DNA from: Leptolyngbya sp. SIOISBB
GTDB taxonomy: Bacteria > Cyanobacteriota > Cyanobacteriia > Phormidesmidales > Phormidesmidaceae
Assembly: GCA_010671905.1 (NCBI GenBank)
Contig: JAAHII010000001.1
Location: 992,001 to 1,056,000, forward strand
Direction of reading: 5' to 3'
Length of the DNA stretch: 64,000 bases
Positions within the stretch are counted from its first letter, which is position 1. Each line of letters begins with the position of its first letter. Below the pieces are notes generated by a model, which did not search any database, was not told the DNA's origin, and saw nothing but the letters and a program-made list of their open reading frames with translations. Below are positions 35,841-46,349 of this stretch, piece by piece. A program made the position numbers and the translations under genes.

Positions 35841-37112
35841 TTACTTGATGAGTAATTCAGCCTTGGTGCTAACAAGCCAATCTTCGTCTTGTATAGCCAG
35901 AGATGCTGAAGAAGTCTCTCCGAGCTGTTGCAAAGCCATGAGAGCAGCATATTTCAAATCCCAAATACGTGTACTGAAACAGGTTTTCAACTCATCAACA
36001 GCACGGCGATCTCCTAATTCCCCCAAGGCAATGGCCGCTGCTGCTCGCGACTTTTGAAACTGCGGTTGCTGATTGTGCAAGGCTTCAACTAAAAGGTCAT
36101 AGGCGGGGGCGTAGTGTAACCATCCCAGCAGCTTAACGACATGAAAGTGAGCCCCATAATCGGCACAGGCTTCTTCTCGATAGGTGGCTAAGAGGGCCTC
36201 CGGAGCAGCTTCAGCATGGTCTTGGAGAAGGGATTGAGTGGCTAAATAACAGCGGCCAAAATCCGTATCGTACAACTCATGAATCAGAAACGGCAGTTCG
36301 GGCGGGCGATCGTAGGCATTGACCAGGGCGAGATCGGTGGGGTGATCACGCAACGTCTGCTCTAAATCTGCTTGGATATCGGTAAAGGAAAGTGTGTTGT
36401 CTTCGATACCCACTTCGGCCAAAGCTCGAATCGCTCGTAGGCGAAATACTAGAGATACTGGGCATCGAGCAATCTCGGCAATGACCTGGTAGTAGCGAGC
36501 ATCGATCAAGTCCTGGATAGCGAGCCGCCGTGCCATCACGTTGGGGTGATGCAAAAACTCCACTACCTGCCCCATCTGGGTCGCCTCTCCGGTTAAGCGA
36601 CAAATAGCGGAGATCGCAGCACTGACCACAGGCGGCTCGGGATAATCGGTAAAAGGGCGAATGGCCTCCAGCGCTGACTGATAATTGAGTTTGGCAAGGG
36701 TTTGAATAATAACTCGATAATTCTGCTGAGGAGTGTTTAATAATTCAGCTATTTCTGCGAGTAACGCTTCATCTTCAGTGCCAATTTCACCAATGGCCCA
36801 AACGGCATTTTCAACCGTAAACTTATCGTTTTCGGCTAGACAGGGACGAATCAGAGGCAGGGCTTGAGGAACTTGTAACCGGCCTAACGTTTCAATCGCC
36901 TTGCGGCGCACAATCCGATTGTCTAAAGAGGGATCGGTTTGTTGTAAGGCACGCATCAACGCCTGAATACTTTGCTCTGTCGAAAAATTAACGAGATGGG
37001 ATACCGCAATGTATCGAGAATCATTCTCGCCGACTTGATCGGGAGGGGTATCGAGAATGGCGATCGCCTGCTCTTCGGTTAAATCAAAAAGTTTAAAAAA
37101 GCGCTTATCCAT
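35841..37112 (-). CDS. cpeY: Phycoerythrin alpha bilin lyase subunit CpeY, copy 2
   Basis: 423 aa. MDKRFFKLFDLTEEQAIAIL, RIVRRKAIETLGRLQVPQAL, VENAVWAIGEIGTEDEALLA, FRLRAIRALAEVGIEDNTLS, ADYGAHFHVVKLLGWLHYAP and SRAAAAIALGELGDRRAVDE parallel copy 1 along its whole length. With CpeZ it loads phycoerythrobilin on CpeA Cys82. It is third after cpeB2-cpeA2, separated by a partial terminator, as in cpe operons where lyases follow. Copy 1 is beside the divergent cpeBA1, which suggests each phycoerythrin has its own CpeY. Confidence 0.92.
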   Translation of the reverse strand: MDKRFFKLFDLTEEQAIAILDTPPDQVGENDSRYIAVSHLVNFSTEQSIQALMRALQQTDPSLDNRIVRRKAIETLGRLQVPQALPLIRPCLAENDKFTVENAVWAIGEIGTEDEALLAEIAELLNTPQQNYRVIIQTLAKLNYQSALEAIRPFTDYPEPPVVSAAISAICRLTGEATQMGQVVEFLHHPNVMARRLAIQDLIDARYYQVIAEIARCPVSLVFRLRAIRALAEVGIEDNTLSFTDIQADLEQTLRDHPTDLALVNAYDRPPELPFLIHELYDTDFGRCYLATQSLLQDHAEAAPEALLATYREEACADYGAHFHVVKLLGWLHYAPAYDLLVEALHNQQPQFQKSRAAAAIALGELGDRRAVDELKTCFSTRIWDLKYAALMALQQLGETSSASLAIQDEDWLVSTKAELLIK

Positions 37113-37231
37113 GACAACTAAGATTACTGATCAAGTGAAAAACCCGACGCACAAGTCAAACATTAATACTCGTTGATTTTAGTTCGCTGAATACGACATG
37201 AAGCCAAGTAGTCATTGTCAGCAAACATACT

Positions 37232-37297
37232 GAAAAACCTGAGAGCCCCACCTGATCGCCTAAAAATAAGCAATTAAGATGGGGCAATTCTCAGGTT
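37232..37297 (-). terminator. Terminator between cpeA2 and cpeY2
   Basis: Stem AACCTGAGA..GCCCCA with its complement (3-nt bulge), followed by TTTTTC in the minus direction, 36 nt after the cpeA2 stop. Probably a leaky terminator that lowers cpeY2 expression relative to the structural genes. Confidence 0.6.
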
Positions 37298-37332
37298 CAA
37301 AGGAGAAACCCTGCTAATAATTTATGCAAGGC

Positions 37333-37830
<498 letters not shown>

Positions 37831-37907
37831 TTAAATCTCCAAGTTTGTTTCAGACCAAAGTTGACGAGTTGGTTGAAGTATTTCAGCACAAGCTGACTTC
37901 TAAGTGC

Positions 37908-38477
<570 letters not shown>

Positions 38478-38557
38478 TTAGAGGGTCAGTACAAGGTCAT
38501 CCCGGTCTCAACACAGCGATGACATTAGTGACCATAGGAAAGAGTGCCTGCCTGAGT

Positions 38558-38587
38558 CACGAATCTGAGAAACAAAGCAGCAAAACT
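38558..38587 (-). promoter_or_regulatory. Shared phycoerythrin promoter box, copy 3 (cpeBA2)
   Basis: Minus-strand AGTTTTGCTGCTTTGTTTCT followed by CAGATTCGTG, ending 95 nt before the cpeB2 ATG. Shares TTTTGYnnnTTnnTTTCTCnnAT with copies 1 and 2. Confidence 0.6.
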
Positions 38588-38657
38588 TTACAGAACATCC
38601 GTTTCCAAACTGGAATATCTTCCGCTTGGAGCTTGCCCAGTGCATAACTGCAACATA

Positions 38658-38700
38658 AATGCCCATGATCCGATCAGTGTCCTTCGGGATCATGGGCATT
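38658..38700. terminator. Hairpin upstream of the cpeBA2 promoter
   Basis: Perfect 14-bp stem AATGCCCATGATCC / GGATCATGGGCATT with 15-nt loop. No T-run. It may insulate cpeBA2 from the upstream IS110 element. Confidence 0.5.
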
Positions 38701-38884
38701 GGTATCAGGTGTTCTCAGCGTTACAAACAAACTAGAAAAAGCTCGATGTACAAGCGAACTAAACACGCGGCGGTAAAACTTGAGAATTTTGTCGAAAAAC
38801 TGCCCTCTCAGGATTAGGTCAGCCACAAGTGTGTCAACTCAGTCGCGGCAGACAAATGCCAGATACTGTGTTGATTTTGGCGTG

Positions 38885-39866
38885 TCAAGAACTGCGTGGC
38901 AGGAGTTTGCCTGGGTCAAAGGGTTTTCCCGACTTGAGGATGCCATAGATGACGCGCATGAGCTTGTGCATCAAAGCACCAATGACCTGCATCTTGGCCT
39001 TGCCTGCGGCTAAGAGCCGTTCGCCAAAAGCGCGGGCTTGGGGACACCGCCGCCACCAGGTCAGCGCCGGAGAGTAAAGCGCCTTGCGCAGTCGTCGATT
39101 GCCGATTTTGCACAGCCGGGTTTTGCCCTGCACGGAGGTGCCGGAGGTGTGTTCTTGCGGGGTTAGCCCCGCAAAGGCCGCCAGTTGACGCGCCGAGGTG
39201 AAGTGCTCAATCGACCCGATTTCTGCTAACACCCGTGCGGCCGTGCTCTCCCCGACCCCCACGATGCTGGTGAGCAATGCCTGCTGGGACTGGAGTGACT
39301 CATGGGCCTGAATATGCTCGCGCAAGCGCTTTTTTACCGTTTCCACCTGCCCCTGCAGAAACTGGATATGGGCGACGATATCGGCTTCGAAGTCTTGGGG
39401 AGTGACTTGGAGACGATTCTTCTCTTCGGTCAGCATGTGCTCTAAGGCATCGAGGCGACGAGTATAGCCTTGTAACTGACTCACCTCAACTGCCGATGGT
39501 TGCCAAGGCGCGGGCTTCAGGTCACGGCAGAACTGAGCAATTAATTTGGCATCGGCGCGATCACTCTTGGTGCGAGAGAGTTGGCTTTTACTGTAGCCTT
39601 TCACCCGCAACGGATTCACGATACTCACCTGATGTCCCTGTTGATGCAGGTAGAGGGCGAGGGCATGACCGTAGATGCTGGTCGCTTCTAAGCAGGCGTG
39701 AACCGGTCCCACGCCTGGCTGGTCTAGCCATTGGCTCAGCTGCCGAAAGCCTTCAGTATCGTTGGAGAAGTGCTCATATTTTTGAACGTTTGGCGCTTTT
39801 CAGCAGGGCCACGTGAAAATCCGTTTTGCTGATATCAATGCCGAGGGGCAGCAACGCTTCACTCAT
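38885..39866 (-). pseudogene. IS110-family transposase, one frameshift
   Basis: The first 30 codons (MSEALLPLGIDISKTDFHVA from ATG 39866) meet a stop, and the rest continues in another frame: FRQLSQWLDQPGVGPVHACL, EATSIYGHALALYLHQQGHQ, SRTKSDRADAKLIAQFC, then the C-terminal half with LLTSIVGVGESTAARVLAEI and AFAGLTPQEHTSGTSVQGKT. One extra T in TTTTT at 39779-39783 (+ strand) explains the break. The N-terminal DEDD-type RNaseH domain and C-terminal transposase_20 domain are both present. No clear terminal inverted repeats, as usual for IS110. Confidence 0.88.
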
Positions 39867-40093
39867 CAGGTTAAGGCTCCGGAACGATTAGAACACATCG
39901 TCACTCAGCGCTATCCTTGTGAATCCTGGGTCCGTCTTACGAGAAGACGCCCTCTCATACTGTCCAGTCTGCTGACACGATGGGGATGGGCAGGCAGTCT
40001 GGAAGGCTCTCTATCTAGCTCGCAAACTCACTTAGGCTTGAGGGCCTGTCCAGAGTCACTTCCCAAACCATTATTGCTTGCCCCTCCCACATA

Positions 40094-40226
40094 CAAGGGC
40101 CTGTCATCCGGTCGCGGTCAAATCCTCGCAGAATAAGGAACGACAGCCCCTAGCCTGTGGAGTGCATGCGGGCGCGGGTGTGCTTCGCCCCAAGAGTTGC
40201 TGGAATTAATTGATGACGCGCCCTAG
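40094..40226 (+). repeat. MITE-like element, copy G
   Basis: 133-bp copy with left end CAAGGGCCTGTCATCC and right end GATGACGCGCCCTAG. Its terminal CTAG supplies the stop codon of nblA on the other strand. Confidence 0.88.
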
Positions 40227-40393
40227 GCAGCTTTCTTGACGAGATGCCTGATGACATTCTCTTTGACCATGAGTTGACGCATGACTTCCAGCAAATACGC
40301 TTGCGATTCCTCAGGACTCAGTTCTTTGACTTGCTCTCGGTAGACTTTGAGCTTGAATTGCTGCTCTAGACTCAAATCCATTGGAAAATCCAT
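40223..40393 (-). CDS. nblA: Phycobilisome degradation protein NblA
   Basis: 56 aa. The N-terminus MDFPMDLSLEQQFKLKVYRE and the middle SPEESQAYLLEVMRQLMVKE are NblA signatures; the C-terminus VIRHLVKKAA keeps the conserved Leu and Lys that contact phycobiliproteins. NblA is a helix-hairpin dimer that recruits Clp protease to phycobilisomes during nitrogen or nutrient stress. GAAGGAG lies just before the ATG. The TAG stop is in the terminal CTAG of MITE copy G, so the last residues may have been changed by insertion. An unusual neighbour for an insertion-rich island. Confidence 0.9.
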   Translation of the reverse strand: MDFPMDLSLEQQFKLKVYREQVKELSPEESQAYLLEVMRQLMVKENVIRHLVKKAA

Positions 40394-40450
40394 ATCAGCG
40401 GCTCCTTCAATAATTTGGCATCAACTTGAAATCAAGCTGATGCAGCAACA

Positions 40451-40479
40451 TATTAACAAATATAAAATAGATTTGACAA
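40451..40479 (-). promoter_or_regulatory. Candidate nblA promoter
   Basis: Minus-strand TTGTCA, 17-nt spacer, then TTAATA, ending about 58 nt before the nblA ATG. Sequence-only prediction; good match to a sigma70-type promoter. Confidence 0.4.
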
Positions 40480-40814
40480 CCAGCTAATTATACGCATTCG
40501 AATGATTTCTCTCGGCAAAACTTATAAAGTATCCCCTCCCCTTGTGCAGATGCCGGCAGCCACAATGACCGGCGTTCACTTACCGAACCCATTGGGTTTC
40601 AATGATTTGGTCTGCAGGGTTTCGAGCCCAACGCATATTCTCCTAACAGTGATTTCCGAGCTGTCGTAAAAGTTACATTGCTGTTAAACCAGGCAAGCAG
40701 CTTTGATTAGAGGCCTGAGAAGCTTGGTCTGTTGAAGGTATGCTTGCCCTGGACTAATTTCGAAGATTGCCCTCAGTAACTGAACTCATCAGGGCAGAGC
40801 TTCAGTTGCTGAGG

Positions 40815-40924
40815 CTATAGGAGAATGCGGAATGCGGAGGTCGGAATGCGGAGGTCGGAATGCCTGCCAGAAGGTGGTTTTAACCATCCAAGGCGACTTG
40901 ATTCAAACTGCGGTTTGTTATATG
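40815..40924 (+). repeat. Dispersed ~107-bp repeat, family 2 copy 2
   Basis: Starts CTATAGGAGAATGCGGAATG, repeats GCGGAGGTCGGAAT internally, and continues CCATCCAAGGCGACTTGATT to CGGTTTGTTATA. It lies in the 640-nt gap between nblA and the HTH gene; the rest of that gap holds only the nblA promoter region. Confidence 0.65.
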
Positions 40925-41036
40925 GCCGTAGAGTATGGGTAGCTGGAAATCAGCAGCGTATCGTTGACTCAGACTTTCACATCTACTTCAAAAGCATCTA
41001 AGATTTTAGGAGCCTAAAGAGACGCAAGCTTCAGCT

Positions 41037-41453
41037 TTAGACCTGCTCCTGATCAGGAATAAAACCTAGCTCAATCAGGGCTTTACACATTTGAGATTTG
41101 GACGGAGCTGCCTTAGGAGCAGTCAACCCCATTTCTCTCGCGGTCTCAAATAACTCTCTTACTAGCGTATTCAAGGTATAGGGTTCGCCTTCAAGCGGGC
41201 TGGTCTCGAACCGTCCTTCATAGGCTAGGGTATACAGCTCTAAATGATGCATGCCCATTACTCTGGCTAACTTTCGCAAGGTTTCAGGAGTGGGGCAGGT
41301 GCCCTTCAAGCACGCTCCTCTCAGACGTGGTTGAGCGACCCCGGACAAATATGCCAGGCGATTCATGCTGACACCTTCAGTCTTCAGATATTTCAGAATC
41401 ATGCGACCTAATGGAGAGCAATCTTCGGGAGTGATTTGGAGCCTCGGGGGCAT
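41037..41453 (-). CDS. HTH (XRE-like) DNA-binding protein
   Basis: 138 aa. Residues ~15-75 look like a helix-turn-helix: LGRMILKYLKTEGVSMNRLA, YLSGVAQPRLRGACLKGTCP and PETLRKLARVMGMHHLELYT. The C-terminal ~55 residues are a helical extension without known family. Probably a transcriptional regulator or plasmid-type Cro/CI relative; target unknown. Isolated between MITE/repeat-rich regions, so possible mobile origin. Confidence 0.65.
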   Translation of the reverse strand: MPPRLQITPEDCSPLGRMILKYLKTEGVSMNRLAYLSGVAQPRLRGACLKGTCPTPETLRKLARVMGMHHLELYTLAYEGRFETSPLEGEPYTLNTLVRELFETAREMGLTAPKAAPSKSQMCKALIELGFIPDQEQV

Positions 41454-41995
41454 TTTATAAAAAAGAATTCAAAAATTAATTAAGTGATGTCTGAAATAGT
41501 CACGATCCGCTGAATGACGCTGGGCAGACTTTCGATATCTCGAAAATCTGCTTTGCTTTCAGAACCTTATGTTTTGGACAATGGGAAAGAAAGTTGATTA
41601 AATCTTGAACTTTATGAGGTTAAGTTTACAGGGATTAGATAACAAGACTTAAACATGTAAAGAAACCCTAACAAATATTACTGAGGGAATCGAATCTTTT
41701 GCCTATATATCAATTTATCTCGATTTGGAAAAGAGAAGGTGCTCAAGGCTGATGACAATGTGGATCCCTATCTTCCGAGTGAATGGTCAAATAGCCTGGC
41801 GATTTCAAGGCCAGAGAACAGTTGAATGTGAGCTGCTAATGTGAGTTACCACAGATAAAAAATTGATTTGACAACTTGCTAACGGAGCCGCCGTGCAAAC
41901 CTGATAGCCTGGATTTACCGATTTAGCCGTCACATCATCAAACTTATACAAGTTGCGTAATGTGACCAGTTCTTTTAGTCATCCCCCCCTCTCTC
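41454..41995. other. Intergenic region upstream of the ECF operon
   Basis: 540 nt, AT-rich; no gene supported. Contains GATTTGACAAC(T/C)(T/A)GCTAA near 41873, matching a stretch upstream of nblA (near 40470), perhaps a chance or repeat remnant. The promoter of the ECF operon should lie here. Confidence 0.35.
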
Positions 41996-42535
41996 ATGAA
42001 AAGCCCTTGGAGTTTACGAGACTACGTTTTCGCTGCCTTTATGACCATTGGTATGGTGGCCTCTATTTTTGTGATTGGTCCGCTAGTCCCCGTCCCCTTT
42101 CTACAGTTGGTTGTCTGGGCTCCTTTTGGGGGGATCTTTCTCACTCTGGGGATGGCTCGCTTGCAGCGACGAGGCAGCGTAGCGCTGATGATTCTTCCTT
42201 TAGCGCTGTTGCTAGCGCCCCTTTCGCCAGCGATTACGCTCTATCTCGTGCTGACAGTTTTAGTCACGGAAGCAGTCGTCTATCTGCGCGGGAATTATCG
42301 GATAAAGAGTAACCGACTATTAGGCAACGTCGTTTTTTTTGCTAGCGCGATCGCTATTGGTCTGCCGAGTGCCGGATTGATGGTCGGTGGCGTCTTTGCT
42401 GAATTGCTAACCAAGCCCTGGTTGATTGCCGCTCTCGCGATCGCCGCTGCCTGCACGGGGGCGATCGGCTGGTGGCTGGGCGAAAAAATGGTGACTCAAT
42501 TGCGCCGGGCAGGCAAATTGGATGCCGATAGCTAG
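41996..42535 (+). CDS. ECF transporter substrate-binding (S) component
   Basis: 179 aa, six predicted transmembrane helices starting MKSPWSLRDYVFAAFMTIGM, with FIVxG-type stretches (SIFVIGPLVPVPFLQLVVWA) and GLPSAGLMVGGVFAELLTKP. This is the membrane S component that binds a vitamin or cofactor; the ligand (MptD-like or other) cannot be told. Overlaps the T component by 14 nt, so S-T-A are one operon. Ends with a cytoplasmic basic tail (TQLRRAGKLD). Confidence 0.72.
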   Translation: MKSPWSLRDYVFAAFMTIGMVASIFVIGPLVPVPFLQLVVWAPFGGIFLTLGMARLQRRGSVALMILPLALLLAPLSPAITLYLVLTVLVTEAVVYLRGNYRIKSNRLLGNVVFFASAIAIGLPSAGLMVGGVFAELLTKPWLIAALAIAAACTGAIGWWLGEKMVTQLRRAGKLDADS

Positions 42536-43226
42536 CGCCACAAAACTACGCCCGAATGTTCTGGCTCAGGTTAATCCTTTCCTCAAAATTGGCCTTAGCT
42601 TTGGCATCATTGGGGTTGCCCTCATACTGCAGCAAACGTCAGCGATGACGGGGCTCGTGAGTGGCCTCTTGTTTTTACTGTTACTCGCCCAACTCAGAAT
42701 CAGTCCCTTAGGGCTGTTGTATGCAGGACTAACGCTAACCGTATTTGCGGTCTCTTCAGCCTGGATCTCGGGAGACTGGTCGCAAGCTCTTTTCAGTACT
42801 TTGCGCCTATTGGCCATCCTCCTACCGGCTCCCGTACTCGCCCTGACGACCCCGCCAGCGATGCTGATTCGCGCTCTGCAGACGCTGCGGCTGCCGAGTT
42901 TTCTCACCCTGAGCTTGATGCTCATCTGGCGCTTTTTCCCCTTAATTCAGCAAGAAGTACAGCGCATTTGGGAAGCCAATCAACTACGGGGTATTGACCT
43001 GCGTCGTCAACCTCGCCAGTGGTTTTCAGGATTAATGGTACCGCTGGTGTTCCAAATGGTGACCTATGCGGATGACGTCACGGTGGGGTTGCAAACGCGG
43101 GGCTATGATCCGGCGGCTCCTCGCAGTTGCAGCCACCCCATCCGCTGGCAACGATGCGATACGCTCTTTTGTCTCGGCACGCTGTTATGGCTAGGGGCAG
43201 TGTGCTATTTAGAGTGGGTGCGTTAA
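42522..43226 (+). CDS. ecfT: ECF transporter transmembrane component EcfT
   Basis: 234 aa with five or so transmembrane helices. Coupling-helix motifs are WEANQLRGIDLRRQPRQWFS (ARG signature) and DVTVGLQTRGYDPAAPRS, the two A-R-G-like motifs typical of EcfT (CbiQ family). Joins the S component to the ATPase. Overlaps the S component upstream and the ATPase frame downstream. Confidence 0.88.
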   Translation: MPIASATKLRPNVLAQVNPFLKIGLSFGIIGVALILQQTSAMTGLVSGLLFLLLLAQLRISPLGLLYAGLTLTVFAVSSAWISGDWSQALFSTLRLLAILLPAPVLALTTPPAMLIRALQTLRLPSFLTLSLMLIWRFFPLIQQEVQRIWEANQLRGIDLRRQPRQWFSGLMVPLVFQMVTYADDVTVGLQTRGYDPAAPRSCSHPIRWQRCDTLFCLGTLLWLGAVCYLEWVR

Positions 43227-44635
43227 ATATTGACATAACTGTGTTAGACACTGCGATATCAGAGGCAATCGCCGCCCCCTCTGAAACCGTTTTAGAGGTA
43301 ACTGACCTCACGTTTACCCATGTTGGCCAAACCCAGCCCACCCTTCACACAATTAACTTGACGCTGAAGGCAGGAGAACTAGTCCTGCTATCGGGAGCTA
43401 CCGGCAGTGGCAAAAGCACCTTGCTGAACTGCATTACCGGAATTGCACCGGAACATACTGGTGGCCAACTATCCGGACAAATTCATTGCCGAGGACAAGT
43501 GATTACCCCTTGGTCGATCCGGCAGCGATCGCAGCGGATGGGCATGATGCTGCAAAACGTTGAGACGCAACTCTTTACCGATCAAGTTAGCGAAGAGATT
43601 ACTTTTGGACTGGAAAATTGGAATCGCCCCCAGGGTGAGATTCAGTCACTAGTCCAGCAGGCCCTAGTCGAGTTCGACCTAGTTGACCAACAACACTGGC
43701 AAATTCGGCAACTTTCCGCCGGACAAAAACAACGTCTCTTGCTCGCCTGTTTAACCACTCGTCAGCCTGATCTGTTAATTCTGGACGAACCTTTTGCTTT
43801 CTTGGATGTTGATGGGGTGCATAGTCTGCTGCGTCGATTGCAGCAACAGGTACAGGGTGGACAAGCCGTTTTGTTGATCGAGCATCGCCTGGAGTTGGTG
43901 AAGCCTTTATGCGATCGGGCCTATCGCCTGGAAGCAGGCAAGATTCATCCGGTTAAGGTCACTGATCTACAATCCGGTACTCCCGTTGCTACCCGACCAC
44001 GAACGTCTCCCGCGTTGCCAGTCTCCTTCTCCCCCTCCACTACTGTGCTGACCACCCATCAACTTAGCTGGGGCGGCTATCCTCCCTTTCCAGACCTGCA
44101 GGTGAAGGCTGGAGAAACCATACTTTTGCAAGGCGAGAACGGTTGTGGCAAAACCACACTGCTCAGACTCCTGAGTGGTTTGTTGACTCCCACGACTGGT
44201 CAGTTAACAGTCCTGGGACAGGATGTGACCCGCCAAAGTGCCATCCAGCGATCGCAGGTGATCGGATTTGTTTTGCAAAATCCCAACCATCAGCTCTTTG
44301 GCGAAAGTGTTGCCGCTGAGGTGATGCAGTCTTCGGTGCAGCCCGCCCCAGCTAGACAACTCCTGGAAGCTTTGAATTTAGATCACTGCGCCGCTCAACA
44401 TCCCCAGGCCCTTTCGCAAGGTCAGAAGCGTCGTTTAGCGTTGGCCGCCGTACTGGCTCGTCAACCGAAGATTTGTTTGCTAGATGAGATTATGGTGGGG
44501 CAAGATCCCACCTCTCTCGCCTTGATGCTCACTGCCCTAGCCACTTTTACCGAACAAGGGGGCACCTTGATTTTTACTTCCCATGATCCAGGAGTGGTTG
44601 AGCAGCTTGACACTCGCGTAATCCCCCTCCAATAA
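43202..44635 (+). CDS. Fused tandem ECF ATPase (EcfA-EcfA')
   Basis: About 477 aa from the GTG at 43202; other starts (GTG 43214, 43241, upstream ATG 43127) are possible because EcfT ends at 43226. Two full ABC domains: first Walker A LLSGATGSGKSTLL, LSAGQKQRLLLA and LLILDEPFAFLD; second LLQGENGCGKTTLL, LSQGQKRRLALA and ICLLDEIMVGQD. A fused dimer replaces the two separate EcfA subunits, giving a self-contained S-T-AA' importer. Confidence 0.9.
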   Translation: MLFRVGALNIDITVLDTAISEAIAAPSETVLEVTDLTFTHVGQTQPTLHTINLTLKAGELVLLSGATGSGKSTLLNCITGIAPEHTGGQLSGQIHCRGQVITPWSIRQRSQRMGMMLQNVETQLFTDQVSEEITFGLENWNRPQGEIQSLVQQALVEFDLVDQQHWQIRQLSAGQKQRLLLACLTTRQPDLLILDEPFAFLDVDGVHSLLRRLQQQVQGGQAVLLIEHRLELVKPLCDRAYRLEAGKIHPVKVTDLQSGTPVATRPRTSPALPVSFSPSTTVLTTHQLSWGGYPPFPDLQVKAGETILLQGENGCGKTTLLRLLSGLLTPTTGQLTVLGQDVTRQSAIQRSQVIGFVLQNPNHQLFGESVAAEVMQSSVQPAPARQLLEALNLDHCAAQHPQALSQGQKRRLALAAVLARQPKICLLDEIMVGQDPTSLALMLTALATFTEQGGTLIFTSHDPGVVEQLDTRVIPLQ

Positions 44636-44992
44636 TCGCTCAGGACATCAGCGTACAGGCAGCCTCTTTGGCAGTGACTGAACGCCTTGATGCACAAACT
44701 TGAAAAAGACTGTTAGAGGCTTGAGTGAAATCAATGATTGTTTTCATTCTTCGATGAGTAGCCAGGTAATCCCCTTTCTGCGGAATCGGACTACACATAT
44801 TGGAAGCAGAGCATTAGGGGCGGGGGAGCTTGAGGAGCCAGAGATCTGTAGCTGATTTTCAGAGAATTCGATATCAACCCATAGCCCCAGTTTTATTAGC
44901 ACTGCTCAAACCCATAAATTTAGACCATTTCCCAATGACAACGGCGCTTTCTCTTGGCCGCACTTTTGGGGGGCATCCTTGCCTTGCCTGGG
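44636..44992. other. Intergenic region, no gene seen
   Basis: About 357 nt between the ECF operon and the convergent HEAT gene. No RNA gene, repeat family copy or terminator stronger than weak stems found. Confidence 0.35.
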
Positions 44993-45964
44993 TTACCCAG
45001 GGTCAGTCAGTTCGGGGCGCTGGTCTAGCGTAGCTCGGACTTGCGACCACAGGGCAGTGTCATGTTGATAAAGGCCTAATGCCTCTAGGGCACTGGCGGC
45101 ATCCTTTTTCGGGGCATCGGCTAGTAGCTGCAACAACCATTGAATCGCCTCATCGCGCCGCAACATGGCGATCGCTAACAAACCACTTTGTCGCAGTTCT
45201 GGATGGGTGGACCGTTTCCACCAGGTTTGCAACAGTGGCAAGGCTTCGGGGCGCCGTGATTCTCCCAACACGAGGGCAACAACTTCGGCAGTCTCGATCG
45301 CCTCAAGAGCATCGGACTCGCGGCGACCAGCGTCTAAAAATGCGGTCGCGAGCGGCAAACAATATTCCACCGAGAGTTGCAGCAGAGCCGCCACGCATTC
45401 CCCTAGCACCGCTGGAATGTCACCAACCTGGATGCGTAGCCTCAGTAGGGCTACCCCTAACGGATTTTCGCTGTAAGCGATCGCTCGGGCCGCCCCAATT
45501 CTCGCTTCCGGTTCCGGGTCTGCAAGCAAATCCGCTAGCTCCACCATCACATCGGGGTAATTCATCCGCACCAAACCCAGGGCACACAGTCCTCGCAGTT
45601 TGGGAGCCGTATCGACCTGCCCACCCCACACCGGCTCCATCTGCACATGACGAACGCCCTGCAGGAACAGATCAGCGTCTCGATGCTCTAATCGGTAGAG
45701 GCAATCGGCAATTTCGGCCTTGGCTCGACATCCCGGATCCCGATCCGCCGCCTTTTCCATCAGGCGGTCAAAGGTTCTCACCAGTGGCGGCACCAAGGCG
45801 TGAATCTCAGCTTCGCCGATCAGTTTGGCCGCTTGAGCGATCGCAATACTGTGCTTACTCCCCAGCACTTCCTCCAACGTCGCCAACCCCAATTCAGAGG
45901 TCGGATCCGCCCGAATCTGGTTGAGTTGAGCAGTTAGCGCTTCCAGCTTTTTAGACTTGGGCAT
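44993..45964 (-). CDS. HEAT-repeat protein, not lyase type
   Basis: 323 aa of longer HEAT/ARM-like repeats: AIAQAAKLIGEAEIHALVPP, CRAKAEIADCLYRLEHRDAD, KLRGLCALGLVRMNYPDVMV, EARIGAARAIAYSENPLGVA and ELRQSGLLAIAMLRRDEAIQ. The repeats are looser than in the CpcE/F family and lack its WLVR-type motif, so I do not assign a bilin role. Cytosolic. Function unknown. Confidence 0.75.
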   Translation of the reverse strand: MPKSKKLEALTAQLNQIRADPTSELGLATLEEVLGSKHSIAIAQAAKLIGEAEIHALVPPLVRTFDRLMEKAADRDPGCRAKAEIADCLYRLEHRDADLFLQGVRHVQMEPVWGGQVDTAPKLRGLCALGLVRMNYPDVMVELADLLADPEPEARIGAARAIAYSENPLGVALLRLRIQVGDIPAVLGECVAALLQLSVEYCLPLATAFLDAGRRESDALEAIETAEVVALVLGESRRPEALPLLQTWWKRSTHPELRQSGLLAIAMLRRDEAIQWLLQLLADAPKKDAASALEALGLYQHDTALWSQVRATLDQRPELTDPG

Positions 45965-46203
45965 GACTCATGACCTGGCAAAGTCGCCGCTACGAACCTC
46001 CCCATAGTAGTTCATAAGTATTCAAGAAGGGGGTGGGGGCGATCGCATACGAGTCATCGGCAGGGTGTATTGCTGCAAGCAAACTACCGCTTGAAACCAA
46101 ACCCCATTTACCGATAGCGCCCCTCCACTCCAAATCGATGCACACTCGAAAACGGCCATTCCGTCAGCAGTTCACATAGCCCGTGTTTTACCGGATTGTC
46201 ATG

Positions 46204-46311
46204 AATAGCAGAATGCGGAATGCAGAGGTCGGAATGCGGAATTGAAAGGCGCGCTAGAAAGCGGTTTTGACAATCCAAGGCGACCTGATCAAACTGCGGC
46301 TCGCTAAATAT
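46204..46311 (+). repeat. Dispersed ~107-bp repeat, family 2 copy 3
   Basis: AATAGCAGAATGCGGAATGC start, GCGGTTTTGACAATCCAAGG middle, and AAACTGCGGCTCGCTA end. Lies in the ~385-nt gap between the HEAT gene and the IS1-type remnant. Confidence 0.65.
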
Positions 46312-46349
46312 AGAAACATTGGGTAGTGTTCTAGACCTGTGGAAAGCAA

